A stretch of DNA of 64,000 bases from a bacterium (GCA_013360215.1 JABWCP010000001.1:1-64000); one strand, 5' to 3'; counted from the first letter of the stretch, positions 8,756 through 17,059 are shown. The notes: generated from the sequence alone by a model not told the origin. Made by a program: numbers and translations.

Positions 8756-10762
8756 TTAAACGTCTACAATATCGGATAAGATTTCTGAATTTTCACGTAC
8801 TTTATCATACTGACGGCGAACGTGCGTGAGTTGATTACCGAAACGTTCTAACTGTTGATTCATTTCTTTTTCATCCGTGCTACGCATAAAAATTTCCATC
8901 AACTGCTGTTCAAAATTCTTTTCGGTTTCGATATCGCCGAGTATGATATCCAGCTCGCCGATTACGAGTTCAAACATACGAATTTTATTAGCCAAAAGTT
9001 CCAATATACGCGATTCGATCGTATCGGTAACGGAAAGGTTAAAAACAAAAACGTCGCGTTCCTGACCCAGACGATGAACGCGCCCAATGCGCTGCTCGAC
9101 ACGCATCGGATTCCATGGCAAGTCATAGTTGATGATCTGACTGCAAAACTGAAGATTGAGCCCTTCCCCGCCGGCTTGCGTACTGATGAGCACTTGTTTG
9201 GATTTGCGAAACCTATCAATCGCCTCCTTACGCGCATGCGTCCCCGACAGTCCTCCGTGAAACAGCTCAACAGAAATACCTTCCTGCTCCAGCTCCATTT
9301 GCAGATGTTTCATCGTCTCAATGAATTCCACAAAAATTATAGTTTTGGAGGGAAACTTTTTTAGCAATTCGATGGTGGCCGCGCTTTTGCGGCTGATTTT
9401 GACGGCATCACAAAGCTCTACGAAATACGCCAGGCGTTCACGGGTTTTCGCCGGGTAATTACGATTCATAAAATTAATCAATGTATGCCGCGTAGCTTGC
9501 GGGCTACTGCAGACCTCGCGCTGCAGCGTGATCAGCGAAAGGATATGAACGTCAAAATTCGCTTCGCGGCGAAATTCCTCGCGCACATAATTCGTCACTT
9601 CACGGTAGAGTTCACTTTCGATCGGTGTGAGATCCAGATGATAAATCGCGGCTTTACGAGGCGGCAGATTGATGCCGACTTTATCGCGGCGATTGCGAAT
9701 CATCACGTCCTGAAGAATGTGTTTAAGTTGATCCTCGTTATTGGGCAGGCGCGGATCATCCTTCAACATAAATTTTCGTTTGAAAGAGCGAATGGTCCCA
9801 AATAAGCCCGGTTTGAGTATGGTTACAAGGCTGTATAATTCGGTTAGATCGTTGTGAACGGGTGTTGCCGTCAACAAAAGCACATATTTTTTACGGATTT
9901 TGTTCACAAATTTGAAACCGATCGTCGAACGATGTTTGAGACGATGCGCTTCATCTACGATCAATAAATCAAAATCTCTCGACAGCAAAATATTGGCCGC
10001 TTCGTTACGTTTGGCCATATCAATCGAAGCAATGACTTTTGGCGCACGCCAATCGCTCTCCTGCTGCGGTACGACAAAATTCTCACCAAACTTCATAAGT
10101 AATTCATCTTGCCATTGTCCAACCAATGATGCCGGTGTTAAGATCAAAATATTTTTGGCTAAATTACGCTCAATCAGTTCTTTGGTGATGATTCCGGCTT
10201 CGATGGTTTTACCAAGCCCCACTTCGTCGGCTAAAAGAACTTGCCCGCGCATGCGTCGCAAAGCTTCAAGAGCAGTATTGATCTGGTAATCGTAGTGTGT
10301 GATATTCAGATCGTTTACAGCGATAAGACGGTCAAATCCTGAAATCAGGTTAAGGCGCTCGGCTTCGAGTCTTAATTGATAAGCATCGAGCGTATCGTAT
10401 TGCTTTTTCGACAGAACATCCTGAAAACCCATATCCACTTTGATTTCTACCGGAGGCAGGTCAATCTTTTCCTGCTTAAAAAAATCAAGATGCATGTCGT
10501 TGGTTTGGAAATCATAACCGCAGCGAAAACACTCGGTCACGGCCGATTGATCCAGCCATCCACAGCGAGGGCAGCGTTTGGATGTGATGCTACGGGCTTT
10601 AGTATTAAAGCGTTTGGTAAAAGTTTTTTGTTGAGGAACTTCGATCCACTCGAAACGTTCATTTTTAGAGGAACCCGGAGTGGTGTGTGCTACGGTTTCC
10701 GAATGCGACCGAGGCTGGATTTCCAGATTATCAAACCGATTGGTATTTTTCTTTTCTGCCAC
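8756..10762 (-). CDS. SNF2/RapA-like helicase-family ATPase with N-terminal zinc ribbon
   Basis: A 668-residue superfamily 2 translocase. Visible: an N-terminal zinc ribbon CPRCGWLDQSAVTECFRCGY (about 62-81), Q-motif region, Walker A LLADEVGLGKTIEAG, Walker B LIVDEAHRLKHRS, motif III LLLTATPVHNDL, and in lobe 2 VLISTQAGGEGLNLQ and RIGRVHRLGQ. The HRLGQ ending is typical of the RapA/HepA branch, which recycles RNA polymerase, but the protein is shorter than RapA (about 970) and lacks its N-terminal Tudor-like region. It could act on DNA-bound or RNA-polymerase complexes; the substrate is not shown by the sequence. It lies directly upstream of porX on the same strand and may be cotranscribed with it. 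Confidence 0.88.
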   Translation of the reverse strand: MAEKKNTNRFDNLEIQPRSHSETVAHTTPGSSKNERFEWIEVPQQKTFTKRFNTKARSITSKRCPRCGWLDQSAVTECFRCGYDFQTNDMHLDFFKQEKIDLPPVEIKVDMGFQDVLSKKQYDTLDAYQLRLEAERLNLISGFDRLIAVNDLNITHYDYQINTALEALRRMRGQVLLADEVGLGKTIEAGIITKELIERNLAKNILILTPASLVGQWQDELLMKFGENFVVPQQESDWRAPKVIASIDMAKRNEAANILLSRDFDLLIVDEAHRLKHRSTIGFKFVNKIRKKYVLLLTATPVHNDLTELYSLVTILKPGLFGTIRSFKRKFMLKDDPRLPNNEDQLKHILQDVMIRNRRDKVGINLPPRKAAIYHLDLTPIESELYREVTNYVREEFRREANFDVHILSLITLQREVCSSPQATRHTLINFMNRNYPAKTRERLAYFVELCDAVKISRKSAATIELLKKFPSKTIIFVEFIETMKHLQMELEQEGISVELFHGGLSGTHARKEAIDRFRKSKQVLISTQAGGEGLNLQFCSQIINYDLPWNPMRVEQRIGRVHRLGQERDVFVFNLSVTDTIESRILELLANKIRMFELVIGELDIILGDIETEKNFEQQLMEIFMRSTDEKEMNQQLERFGNQLTHVRRQYDKVRENSEILSDIVDV

Positions 10763-10775
10763 GCTGTACCGATAA

Positions 10776-10808
10776 TAAAAAACCAGCCTTTCGTTTAGGG
10801 CTGGCTAA
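10776..10808 (-). terminator. Intrinsic terminator upstream of the SNF2 gene
   Basis: On the minus strand CCAGCC (10804-10799) pairs with GGCTGG (10788-10783) around a 10-base loop, followed by six T and TATTATC. It ends the transcript of the small secreted-protein gene at 10886-11275. Confidence 0.75.
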
Positions 10809-10885
10809 AATGCATTACTTTATTGCTAAATCATGGCGCAAGTTACATCAAAAGCCGAGTAAAATCAAGACTTGGTTAGGCGCAT

Positions 10886-11275
10886 CTAGTGAAGACGCAC
10901 ATAACGGTGCGTCCATCCGTCGTATTTATTTTCGCGTAAAATCAGCGAATCTTTTCCTTGCATCGTTATCCATTGATCTTTGGAAATACCTTGTATGCGT
11001 AGTAGTGGCGTGTCTTGGCCGGTAAACTCTGAGCGGCGCATTTCAGTAACATAGCGGCTTTTGTAGCTTACAGAATCCCCAACCATATAAAAAATGGCAT
11101 GATCTTTTGTAAAGAGCAGCGATTTGTTTTGTTGAGTTTGTTCGACCGTAATGCGCTGTTCCATCAACCCTCCCTCACTCGCGTACCACTTCCAGCGCCC
11201 ATACATGAGCGATGGATCAAATCCAGGTTGATCCTGAAGTACAAAAAAACACACGGCAAGCAATAACGTCTTCAC
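10886..11275 (-). CDS. Small secreted protein, lipocalin-like (hypothetical)
   Basis: A 129-residue protein with a short hydrophobic N-terminus (MKTLLLAVCFFVLQ) that looks like a signal peptide. The body is rich in alternating strands: LMYGRWKWYASEGG, IFYMVGDSVSYKSRYVTEM, DQWITMQGKDSLIL and HRYVRLH. A small beta-barrel beginning with a G-x-W motif is the hallmark of lipocalin-like domains, so that fold is suggested but not proved. It is bounded by a good terminator and diverges from the membrane protein at 11364. No function can be assigned. Confidence 0.65.
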   Translation of the reverse strand: MKTLLLAVCFFVLQDQPGFDPSLMYGRWKWYASEGGLMEQRITVEQTQQNKSLLFTKDHAIFYMVGDSVSYKSRYVTEMRRSEFTGQDTPLLRIQGISKDQWITMQGKDSLILRENKYDGWTHRYVRLH

Positions 11276-11363
11276 AAGCTCCTCGTTTTCTGTTGGACAT
11301 CAAACTAAATTGTCGTAATATTTCAATAAATTCAAGCGCCAATCTTGATACGGTTCATATTCA

Positions 11364-11942
11364 TTGACTGATATTACGATATATACTTTTTTTCCGCTGA
11401 TTTTTACGACGATTTTTTGGCACGAAGCCGGTGTTATTTTGTGGTTTCGCGCTTTAGAATCCGACTTCGGGCACTGGACAAACGCAGCGGCTGTCACACT
11501 GGTGATCGTCTCCGTGATTGATTTTTTTTGGCTCAAAATCATGTTCTTTTTATTTCATACATCATTTCAGCGTATCGGACAAACAGCCTGGTCACACCGC
11601 ATAATCGCCCGATTGGAAGAAACTAAATGGTTTCCCCGATTTCGCGGTTTTTTTGTGAAAAAAGAAATAGACCATCAAACCGCTGAAATACCTGATGAAA
11701 CATCAGGCTTCAAACGGTTTATTAAAAAGACCGGTTATTGGGGTATTTTATTTTGCGGTTCATTACCCGGGCCCGGTGTGAAAGAAATAGGAATTATCAT
11801 GGCGCTGACGCCTAAATACCGCGACCGGGGATTTATGCTGATGTATATCGGCGGTGTGATCAAAACGATAATGACTATGCTTGTGTACGGCGGGCTTTAT
11901 AATCTGATCGAACATTATTTGCGAAACCAAATCGCTTTTTAA
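11364..11942 (+). CDS. Integral membrane protein, small multidrug export-like
   Basis: 192 residues with about four hydrophobic segments: TFFPLIFTTIFWHEAGVIL; AAVTLVIVSVIDFFWLKIMFF; the TGYWGILFCGSLPGPGVKEIGIIMAL region; and FMLMYIGGVIKTIMTMLVYGG. The GSLPGPGVKE stretch resembles the putative small multidrug export (COG2426-like) family. The only long frame start is TTG at 11364; the next ATG (11541) would remove the first two helices, so TTG is kept. No Shine-Dalgarno is evident. The next gene follows after 15 bases and may be cotranscribed. An overlapping minus-strand reading frame at 11300-11542 was judged a shadow. Confidence 0.75.
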   Translation: MTDITIYTFFPLIFTTIFWHEAGVILWFRALESDFGHWTNAAAVTLVIVSVIDFFWLKIMFFLFHTSFQRIGQTAWSHRIIARLEETKWFPRFRGFFVKKEIDHQTAEIPDETSGFKRFIKKTGYWGILFCGSLPGPGVKEIGIIMALTPKYRDRGFMLMYIGGVIKTIMTMLVYGGLYNLIEHYLRNQIAF

Positions 11943-11957
11943 CTCCGGAGGCGTTTT

Positions 11958-12755
11958 ATGGAAGGCATTATCATCGGGCTGGTTTGTTTCGGCATTGCCG
12001 CTCTCCTGCTCTATTTCAGAAAAAAAAATCAGGATAAATTATTAGAAATCAAGTTTGTCAAAACTTCCACCGCTCAGGAACTCAAGGAAATTTGCAAACA
12101 AGTCAACGATGAACTATCCACGACGGGCGCATTTCGGCAACAAACGGAAGTCAAGGGTGTGATCAAATGTGCTCATCCGATCACATCCGAATTGGCCAAG
12201 CAGCCCTGCGTGTGGTACGAAATGAGCGTGGATGAACGATATGAAGAAACTTATACGGAACGCGATCAAAACGGCCGCGAAGTGCGTCGCACACGAACCG
12301 GCACTGAAAATGTGGCCTCCAATAGCCAACGTGTGCATTTTGAAGTGGAAGACGCGACCGGTCGCATCACGATCAATCCCAACGACGCCGACATCGAAGG
12401 AACGCAGGTTCTCAACCGCTATGAACAGAATTTTTCCGGAGGGCGCATCCAACTCGGCGCGTTTTCGATGAATATCAATATGGGTCGAAGCGGACGACGT
12501 ATTTTAGGTTATGAATTTACCGAATCATTGATACCACTGGATCGCCGCGTGTATGTCCTCGGTGAGGCTTCCGATGCCTCGGGCGAACTCATGGTTCAAA
12601 AACCGGAAGACAAAGAAAAACCCTTTATTATCACCCTCAAATCCGAAGAAGAGCTGACGCGCGGTACCGAGTCAACTATTCGCAATCTGATGATCGGCAG
12701 TATCGTCCTCGTCGTCATCGGGCTAGTTGCCATAACATACGGCATCATGAAATAA
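11958..12755 (+). CDS. GIDE-domain membrane protein
   Basis: 265 residues with a membrane helix at each end (IIIGLVCFGIAALLLYF; MIGSIVLVVIGLVAITYG). Between them is a domain like GIDE, found in the mitochondrial ligase MUL1 and in bacterial membrane proteins: ELKEICKQVNDEL, GVIKCAHPITSELAKQPCVWYEM, a basic stretch with TERDQNGREVRRTRTGTENV, FEVEDATGRITINPNDADIEG and DRRVYVLGEASD. No RING finger is present, as usual in bacteria. A good Shine-Dalgarno (CCGGAGG) precedes the ATG. A membrane-stress or quality-control role is only a guess. The ferritin gene follows after 19 bases. Confidence 0.8.
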   Translation: MEGIIIGLVCFGIAALLLYFRKKNQDKLLEIKFVKTSTAQELKEICKQVNDELSTTGAFRQQTEVKGVIKCAHPITSELAKQPCVWYEMSVDERYEETYTERDQNGREVRRTRTGTENVASNSQRVHFEVEDATGRITINPNDADIEGTQVLNRYEQNFSGGRIQLGAFSMNINMGRSGRRILGYEFTESLIPLDRRVYVLGEASDASGELMVQKPEDKEKPFIITLKSEEELTRGTESTIRNLMIGSIVLVVIGLVAITYGIMK

Positions 12756-12774
12756 ATATAGAAAGGTCTTACTT

Positions 12775-13290
12775 ATGCTAAGTAAAAAATTGCAAGAAGC
12801 ATTCAACGAACAGATCAATCGCGAATTTTTTTCAGAATATCTCTATCTCTCCATGTCGGCCTGGTGCAAATCGGGAAATATGGATGGTATCGGAAATTAT
12901 TTTCATGTGCAGGCACAAGAAGAGCACCAGCACGCTATGAAATTTTTTAATTTTATTCATGATCGTGGCGGCACCGTAACCCTAAAGGCACTGGACGCGC
13001 CCCAATCAAAATTCAAATCCCTTATCGAAATTTTTGAACAGACACTGGAGCATGAACAATTTATCACCAAAAGCATCAATACGCTCATGAGTACGGCTCT
13101 TAAAGAAGACGATCATGCGGCGGTAAGCTTTTTAAAGTGGTTTATTGACGAGCAAGTCGAAGAGGAAGCTTCGGTATCTAAAATCCTGCACAAAATCAAG
13201 TTGATCAAAGGCGAAGGTCACGGATTATTGATGATTGATGCAGAGCTTGGCCAACGGAAGTTTACACCGGATACAGGCAACGGCGAATAA
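12775..13290 (+). CDS. ftnA: Bacterial non-heme ferritin
   Basis: A 171-residue four-helix ferritin that stores iron as a 24-mer mineral cage. The ferroxidase ligands of the family are visible: E in NREFFSEYLYLSMSAW, E and H in QAQEEHQHAMKFF, later TLEHEQFITKSIN and EQVEEEASVSKIL. The RxG loop (HDRGGTVTL) between helices A and B/C is present. Length is normal. It is probably cotranscribed with the upstream GIDE-domain gene and ends before a strong terminator. No Fur-like box was recognised. Confidence 0.95.
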   Translation: MLSKKLQEAFNEQINREFFSEYLYLSMSAWCKSGNMDGIGNYFHVQAQEEHQHAMKFFNFIHDRGGTVTLKALDAPQSKFKSLIEIFEQTLEHEQFITKSINTLMSTALKEDDHAAVSFLKWFIDEQVEEEASVSKILHKIKLIKGEGHGLLMIDAELGQRKFTPDTGNGE

Positions 13291-13316
13291 GCTTCACATA
13301 ACTGGGATTTATCTAA

Positions 13317-13354
13317 AAACAAAAGCCTCCGTATGTTGACGGAGGCTTTTTTTA
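13317..13354. terminator. Bidirectional intrinsic terminator
   Basis: AAAAGCCTCCGT pairs with ACGGAGGCTTTT across the loop ATGTTG, with seven T on the plus side and an A-run on the other. It serves the ferritin gene and the convergent lipoprotein gene. Confidence 0.9.
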
Positions 13355-13399
13355 TGCTAACAAATCATATTAATTGATCAATTAAATAAGAAATATTGA

Positions 13400-14101
13400 T
13401 CACTTTTTAGGCAGCGAAGAAATCATTATGGCATTGAGAATTAATTTTTTCATGTTAGGCTCCGCGAACGGATTATAGCCTTCATAATTACCGGCACAAG
13501 CCATTTGGATTACTTCACCTTGTCCCCACGTATGGGTAACAAGCGCATCTCCAGAACTGCTTCCTTTAATATGCACAGTTCCAAAACGTGCTGTCCCAAT
13601 ATTGGATCCGCTACTAACCGTAAACGTAGTATCCAAACCCTCTGTTAATTCGTTAAACAATTGCACGGTATATGTTTCTGTACCTTCACGACCACTTGAT
13701 CTTAAAACAGGAACAATGGTATCAAGCACCGTATACCGATCTTCGCTGATCTCATAAGCAACCCATTCCATAAAGATCAAACGGCCTCCGTTGGCAACAA
13801 AATCAAGCAGAGCCTGTTGCCCTTGTTCAGGCATACCAAACTCGTAACCTTCACCGTCACACAGAATAACTGTTGAAATATTTCCTGCATTTAATTCATC
13901 ACCATAAAATCCGGAATCCATCTGTACGGTAGAAAAAGTCAATGAATTAGCTGATAAAATCGTATCTAGTGATAATTCCGTAGCCCCATCACCGATGATC
14001 AGTATATCTCCGTCGCGTGTGATACTTGTTTCGCTATCTCCGCCGCAGGAAATAATTGATAATGCGAAAACAAGCCCAACCCAATAATGGCTTTTTTTCA
14101 T
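13400..14101 (-). CDS. Lipoprotein with ThuA/amidotransferase-like fold (hypothetical)
   Basis: The frame opens at 14176, but the real start is ATG 14101: it has a Shine-Dalgarno (GAGGAGAAG) and gives a lipoprotein signal ending in the lipobox SIISC. The 233-residue product then shows ILIIGDGATELSLDTIL, TVILCDGEGYEFG, LLDFVANGGRLIFMEWVAYEIS, and late VIQMACAGNYEGYNPF. The order strand-D-G-helix-G-G-R-L-strand resembles the class I amidotransferase-like (ThuA-like) fold. No catalytic Cys is seen. It follows the deoxyhypusine-synthase-like gene on the same strand. Function unknown. Confidence 0.7.
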   Translation of the reverse strand: MKKSHYWVGLVFALSIISCGGDSETSITRDGDILIIGDGATELSLDTILSANSLTFSTVQMDSGFYGDELNAGNISTVILCDGEGYEFGMPEQGQQALLDFVANGGRLIFMEWVAYEISEDRYTVLDTIVPVLRSSGREGTETYTVQLFNELTEGLDTTFTVSSGSNIGTARFGTVHIKGSSSGDALVTHTWGQGEVIQMACAGNYEGYNPFAEPNMKKLILNAIMISSLPKK

Positions 14102-14177
14102 ACTCTTCTCCTCTTTATAAATAAATGAGAACCGAACCTTCATCAAAATTTTTCGCAGGAAGCAACTTCGCTGCAAA

Positions 14178-15158
14178 TCACCATCCTAAAATATACGCAA
14201 ACATCAGCGGCGCCACAATCGTCGCATCGGATTCGACGATAAATTTAGGTGTGTCTATACCAAGTTTGCCCCATGTGATTTTTTCGTTGGGCACAGCGCC
14301 GGAGTATGAACCGTAACTCGTCGTCGAATCGCTGATCTGACAGAAATATCCCCACAGGGGCACATTAGTACGTTGCAGGTCCTGATGCAGCATGGGAACA
14401 ACGCAGATCGGAAAATCGCCGGCAATGCCGCCGCCGATTTGAAAGAAACCGACAGAATGTTCTTTGGAACGTTCGGTGTACCAATCAGCCAGTCGCATCA
14501 TATATTCGATCCCCGTGCGGACGGTATGAACATTTTTTACGTCGCCGCTGATGACGTGTCCCGCATACATATTACCCAATGTAGCATCTTCCCAACCGGG
14601 AACGAACATCGGCAGATTTTTCTTAGCCGCGGCCATCATCCAGCTATCTTTGGGATCAATCTGATAATATTTTTCTAATTTTCCACTGAGGAGAATTTTA
14701 TACATAAATTCGTGAGGGAAAAAACGTTCACCGGCTTTATCGGCTTTCACCCATTCTTCCAATACAGCCGACTCGATCCGCCGCATGGCTTCACCTTCAG
14801 GAATGCAGGTGTCCGTGACGCGATTCAAATGACGATCAAGTAATTTTTGTTCGTCTTGCGGTGTCAAATCACGATAGTGCGGCACACGAACATAGTGATC
14901 ATGGGCAACAAGATTAAAAACATCTTCTTCCAAATTGGCACCCGTGCATGTGATCGCATGGACTTTGTCCTGCCTGATCATCTCCGCCAAGGATAGTCCG
15001 AGTTCTGCCGTACTCATGGCCCCAGCTAACGTAACAAACATATGTCCGCCGTTTTCGAGATGTTTGATATACGCTTTGGAAGCATCCATCATAGACGCCG
15101 AATTAAAATGGCGGTAATGATGATCCATAAATTGACTAATCGAGCTGTGTGGTTTCAT
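14178..15158 (-). CDS. Deoxyhypusine synthase family protein
   Basis: 326 residues from ATG 15158 (the longer frame to 15215 adds a poorly conserved lead). The family transfers an aminobutyl group from spermidine using NAD. Visible: GGHMFVTLAGAMSTAELGLS (NAD site), ITCTGANLEEDVFNL, GVGFFQIGGGIAGDFP-like GFFQIGGGIAGDFPICVVP, SGAVPNEKITWGKL and VESDATIVAPLMFAY. The WGK lysine, which forms the enzyme-imine intermediate in the eukaryotic enzyme, is conserved. Bacteria lack eIF5A; many bacterial members are thought to make homospermidine or act on polyamines, so the substrate is open. Placed upstream of the lipoprotein gene. Confidence 0.9.
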   Translation of the reverse strand: MKPHSSISQFMDHHYRHFNSASMMDASKAYIKHLENGGHMFVTLAGAMSTAELGLSLAEMIRQDKVHAITCTGANLEEDVFNLVAHDHYVRVPHYRDLTPQDEQKLLDRHLNRVTDTCIPEGEAMRRIESAVLEEWVKADKAGERFFPHEFMYKILLSGKLEKYYQIDPKDSWMMAAAKKNLPMFVPGWEDATLGNMYAGHVISGDVKNVHTVRTGIEYMMRLADWYTERSKEHSVGFFQIGGGIAGDFPICVVPMLHQDLQRTNVPLWGYFCQISDSTTSYGSYSGAVPNEKITWGKLGIDTPKFIVESDATIVAPLMFAYILGW

Positions 15159-15250
15159 GTTTTTATCCTGTATGTGAATGTTTATCAATGATTTCCGTGC
15201 GCTTAAGATAACCATTTATGAAAAAAATGAAAGTTTTTTTTAAATCCTGC

Positions 15251-15295
15251 TTGACAAACGAAACATTTTGAATTATTATATCGTATATTTACGAT
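15251..15295 (+). promoter_or_regulatory. arsR promoter and overlapping operator
   Basis: TTGACA (15251-15256), a 17-base spacer and TATTAT (15274-15279). An inverted repeat ATCGTA (15280-15285) / TACGAT (15290-15295) covers the predicted start site, and a further ACGATA half-copy follows at 15297-15302. This is the expected layout for autorepression by an ArsR dimer released by arsenite. Confidence 0.75.
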
Positions 15296-15314
15296 AAACG
15301 ATAAAGAAAAACTT

Positions 15315-15635
15315 ATGGCACAAAGCAAAGCCCTCGAATTTAAACAAGAAGAAATCTTATTGGCTGAATTTGCCAAAGCACTCGCTCATCCGGCACGGAT
15401 TGCAATTCTCAAAGAACTGGCCCGGCGCAGCGAATGTATATGCGGAGATCTCGTTGAGGTGTTACCGCTCGCACAATCCACTGTTTCACAGCATTTAAAG
15501 GAATTACAAAAAATCGGCTTAATTCAAGGTGAAATTGACGGCCCGAAATCCTGTTACTGTATCAATAAGAAGAATATGGACAAGTATTTAAGCATTCTTA
15601 ACAAATTTTTTAATCACATCGAATCGTGTTGTTAA
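15315..15635 (+). CDS. arsR: ArsR family metalloregulator
   Basis: A 106-residue winged-helix repressor. The metal motif ECICGDL carries the CxC pair on the recognition-side helix, and the DNA-reading helix is [17 protein letters not shown]. Extra cysteines occur in SCYC (about 78-81) and at the C-terminal ESCC, which may help bind arsenite or antimonite. It sits behind a strong promoter with an inverted repeat and is followed by arsM, so it most likely represses the arsR-arsM operon until trivalent arsenic binds. Confidence 0.92.
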   Translation: MAQSKALEFKQEEILLAEFAKALAHPARIAILKELARRSECICGDLVEVLPLAQSTVSQHLKELQKIGLIQGEIDGPKSCYCINKKNMDKYLSILNKFFNHIESCC

Positions 15636-15655
15636 CAAAAACCAAAGGAGTAACT

Positions 15656-16534
15656 ATGGTAAATGATGAAAAACTAAAAGAAGTCGTTCGTGAAAAATAC
15701 GGTCAGATTGCGCTGACCACATTGAACGACAATGCCGGTTCATGCTGCGGCGTCGGTGGCTGTGGCACTATCGATTACAATATCATGAATGAAGATTATT
15801 CACAGCTTGATGGTTACAATCCCGATGCCGATCTCGGTTTGGGGTGCGGTATCCCGACAGAATTTGCACAAATCCGTGCGGGCCAGACCGTCGTGGATCT
15901 GGGCTCCGGTGCAGGTAACGATGCTTTTGTTGCCCGTAAATTGGTTGGACCGTCCGGCTTTGTTATCGGCGTGGATATGACGCCTGCTATGATTGATCGT
16001 GCGCGTCAGAATAATGAAAAACTGGGTTATAAGAATGTCGAATTTCGCCTGGGTGAAATAGAAAATATGCCTGTGGCTTCAAACAGCGTGGATGTCGTCG
16101 TGAGTAACTGTGTACTCAATCTTGTACCGAATAAACTCAATGCCTTTGCGGAAGTACATCGTATTATGAAACCCGGCGCACGTTTCTCTATTTCGGATAT
16201 CGTATTGGACGGCAAACTTCCGGCCAATATCGCTAAAGCGGCCGAAATGTATGCCGGTTGCGTTTCCGGTGCGATTCAGAAACACGAATATATTGATATC
16301 GTCCGTAAACTCGGTTTCACGGATATTCAGTTAGTCAAGGATCGAGAAATAAACTTGCCGGATGATATTTTGGCTCCGTATCTGAATAAAGAAGAAATTG
16401 CTGAATTTCGTAAATCCGGTGCGCGCGTCGTAAGCATCACGGTAGTAGCACAAAAAAGTACTCAAGTGCAAACCGGTTGTTGCTCGGATGGCAATGTAGC
16501 CAAATCCAAAGCCGGCGGTTGCGGCTGTAATTAG
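15656..16534 (+). CDS. arsM: Arsenite methyltransferase ArsM
   Basis: A SAM-dependent enzyme that methylates As(III) to volatile or less reactive species. Start ATG 15656 follows AAAGGAGTAACT; the frame also opens at 15626 inside arsR without a ribosome site. The 292-residue product has an N-terminal Cys group (SCCGVGGCG), the SAM-binding motif VVDLGSGAGNDAF, VVVSNCVLNLV, and the family MYAGCVSGAIQ with its As-binding Cys. The C-terminus carries a second Cys group (GCCSDG and GGCGCN). Four or more conserved Cys sites agree with ArsM. It is the second gene of the ars operon; no arsenite pump or reductase is next to it. Confidence 0.95.
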   Translation: MVNDEKLKEVVREKYGQIALTTLNDNAGSCCGVGGCGTIDYNIMNEDYSQLDGYNPDADLGLGCGIPTEFAQIRAGQTVVDLGSGAGNDAFVARKLVGPSGFVIGVDMTPAMIDRARQNNEKLGYKNVEFRLGEIENMPVASNSVDVVVSNCVLNLVPNKLNAFAEVHRIMKPGARFSISDIVLDGKLPANIAKAAEMYAGCVSGAIQKHEYIDIVRKLGFTDIQLVKDREINLPDDILAPYLNKEEIAEFRKSGARVVSITVVAQKSTQVQTGCCSDGNVAKSKAGGCGCN

Positions 16535-16539
16535 AAAAA

Positions 16540-16668
16540 AGAAAAAGGCTGTTTGGCATGCGCTCTCATATTCAATAATGAGAGGCTTGTATTCACAAAA
16601 ATTTTGCAATTTGATATTAAAAATAATCTATGCAAAGCTTCGATGTGAACTGTCAAACAGCCTTTTCT
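16540..16668. other. Structured intergenic element with 13-bp closing inverted repeat
   Basis: AAAAGGCTGTTTG (16543-16555) pairs perfectly with 16654-16666, about 98 bases apart, and the similarity extends to AGAAAA on both ends. Inside are a 7-bp hairpin (CTCTCAT 16563-16569 with ATGAGAG 16578-16584) and nested pairs TTCACA/TGTGAA and TTTGCA/TGCAAA. The result is a branched fold of about 125 nt. It lies between the convergent arsM and membrane-protein genes. It could be a small mobile repeat with terminal inverted repeats, a non-coding RNA, or an elaborate terminator. A plus-strand reading frame through it is not coding. Confidence 0.55.
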
Positions 16669-16682
16669 ATTTCTACAATCTA

Positions 16683-17051
16683 CTACTTACCTGTACGTGC
16701 TTTGATAAAAGAATGTACACACAAGGCTACAAATACAATACAAAGCATGGCCATAACAGCTTGAAATGTCACGGCTATAGGCCTTTCAACTTCCGTACCG
16801 CCTAACATTGCAATAAATCTAAGCATGCCTTTGAATGTGCCGATGATGCCCAATAATCCCAGTATTGCGGCGGCGTGCATAAGATGTTTACGCATGGATT
16901 CTTTTTGCATAGCTATCCAGCCTAAGAGCACAAACGCAATTCCGAAAATAGACGGAATAAGCGCTGTAGTGCTGGACATACCGCTTGCAACATACCCTGC
17001 TATACCGATTGCAAAAAGCAACCAACCAAAATTGAAAGTGATACGAGGCAT
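16683..17051 (-). CDS. Small four-helix membrane protein (hypothetical)
   Basis: 122 residues with four hydrophobic segments: FGWLLFAIGIAGYVASGM, ALIPSIFGIAFVLLGWIA, HAAAILGLLGIIGTFKGML and AVTFQAVMAMLCIVFVALCV, followed by a basic tail. A good Shine-Dalgarno (AAGGAGATTT) precedes the ATG, and it starts 8 bases after the fumC stop, so it is translated from the fumC transcript. No catalytic residues are evident and I do not recognise a named function. Confidence 0.75.
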   Translation of the reverse strand: MPRITFNFGWLLFAIGIAGYVASGMSSTTALIPSIFGIAFVLLGWIAMQKESMRKHLMHAAAILGLLGIIGTFKGMLRFIAMLGGTEVERPIAVTFQAVMAMLCIVFVALCVHSFIKARTGK

Positions 17052-17059
17052 AAATCTCC

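Noticed and set aside
7119-10762. PglZ domain plus SNF2-type helicase as a BREX or DISARM-like defence island
   Set aside because: PglZ is fused to a receiver in the PorX order, and no methyltransferase, BrxC-like ATPase, Lon-like or nuclease gene is nearby. Neighbours are housekeeping genes.
11300-11542. Minus-strand 80-residue frame
   Set aside because: It overlaps the membrane protein on the plus strand, which has four plausible helices and a family resemblance, while this frame has neither.
16578-16805. Plus-strand 75-residue frame through the structured element
   Set aside because: It spans inverted repeats and the end of the convergent membrane-protein gene; no ribosome site or conserved pattern.
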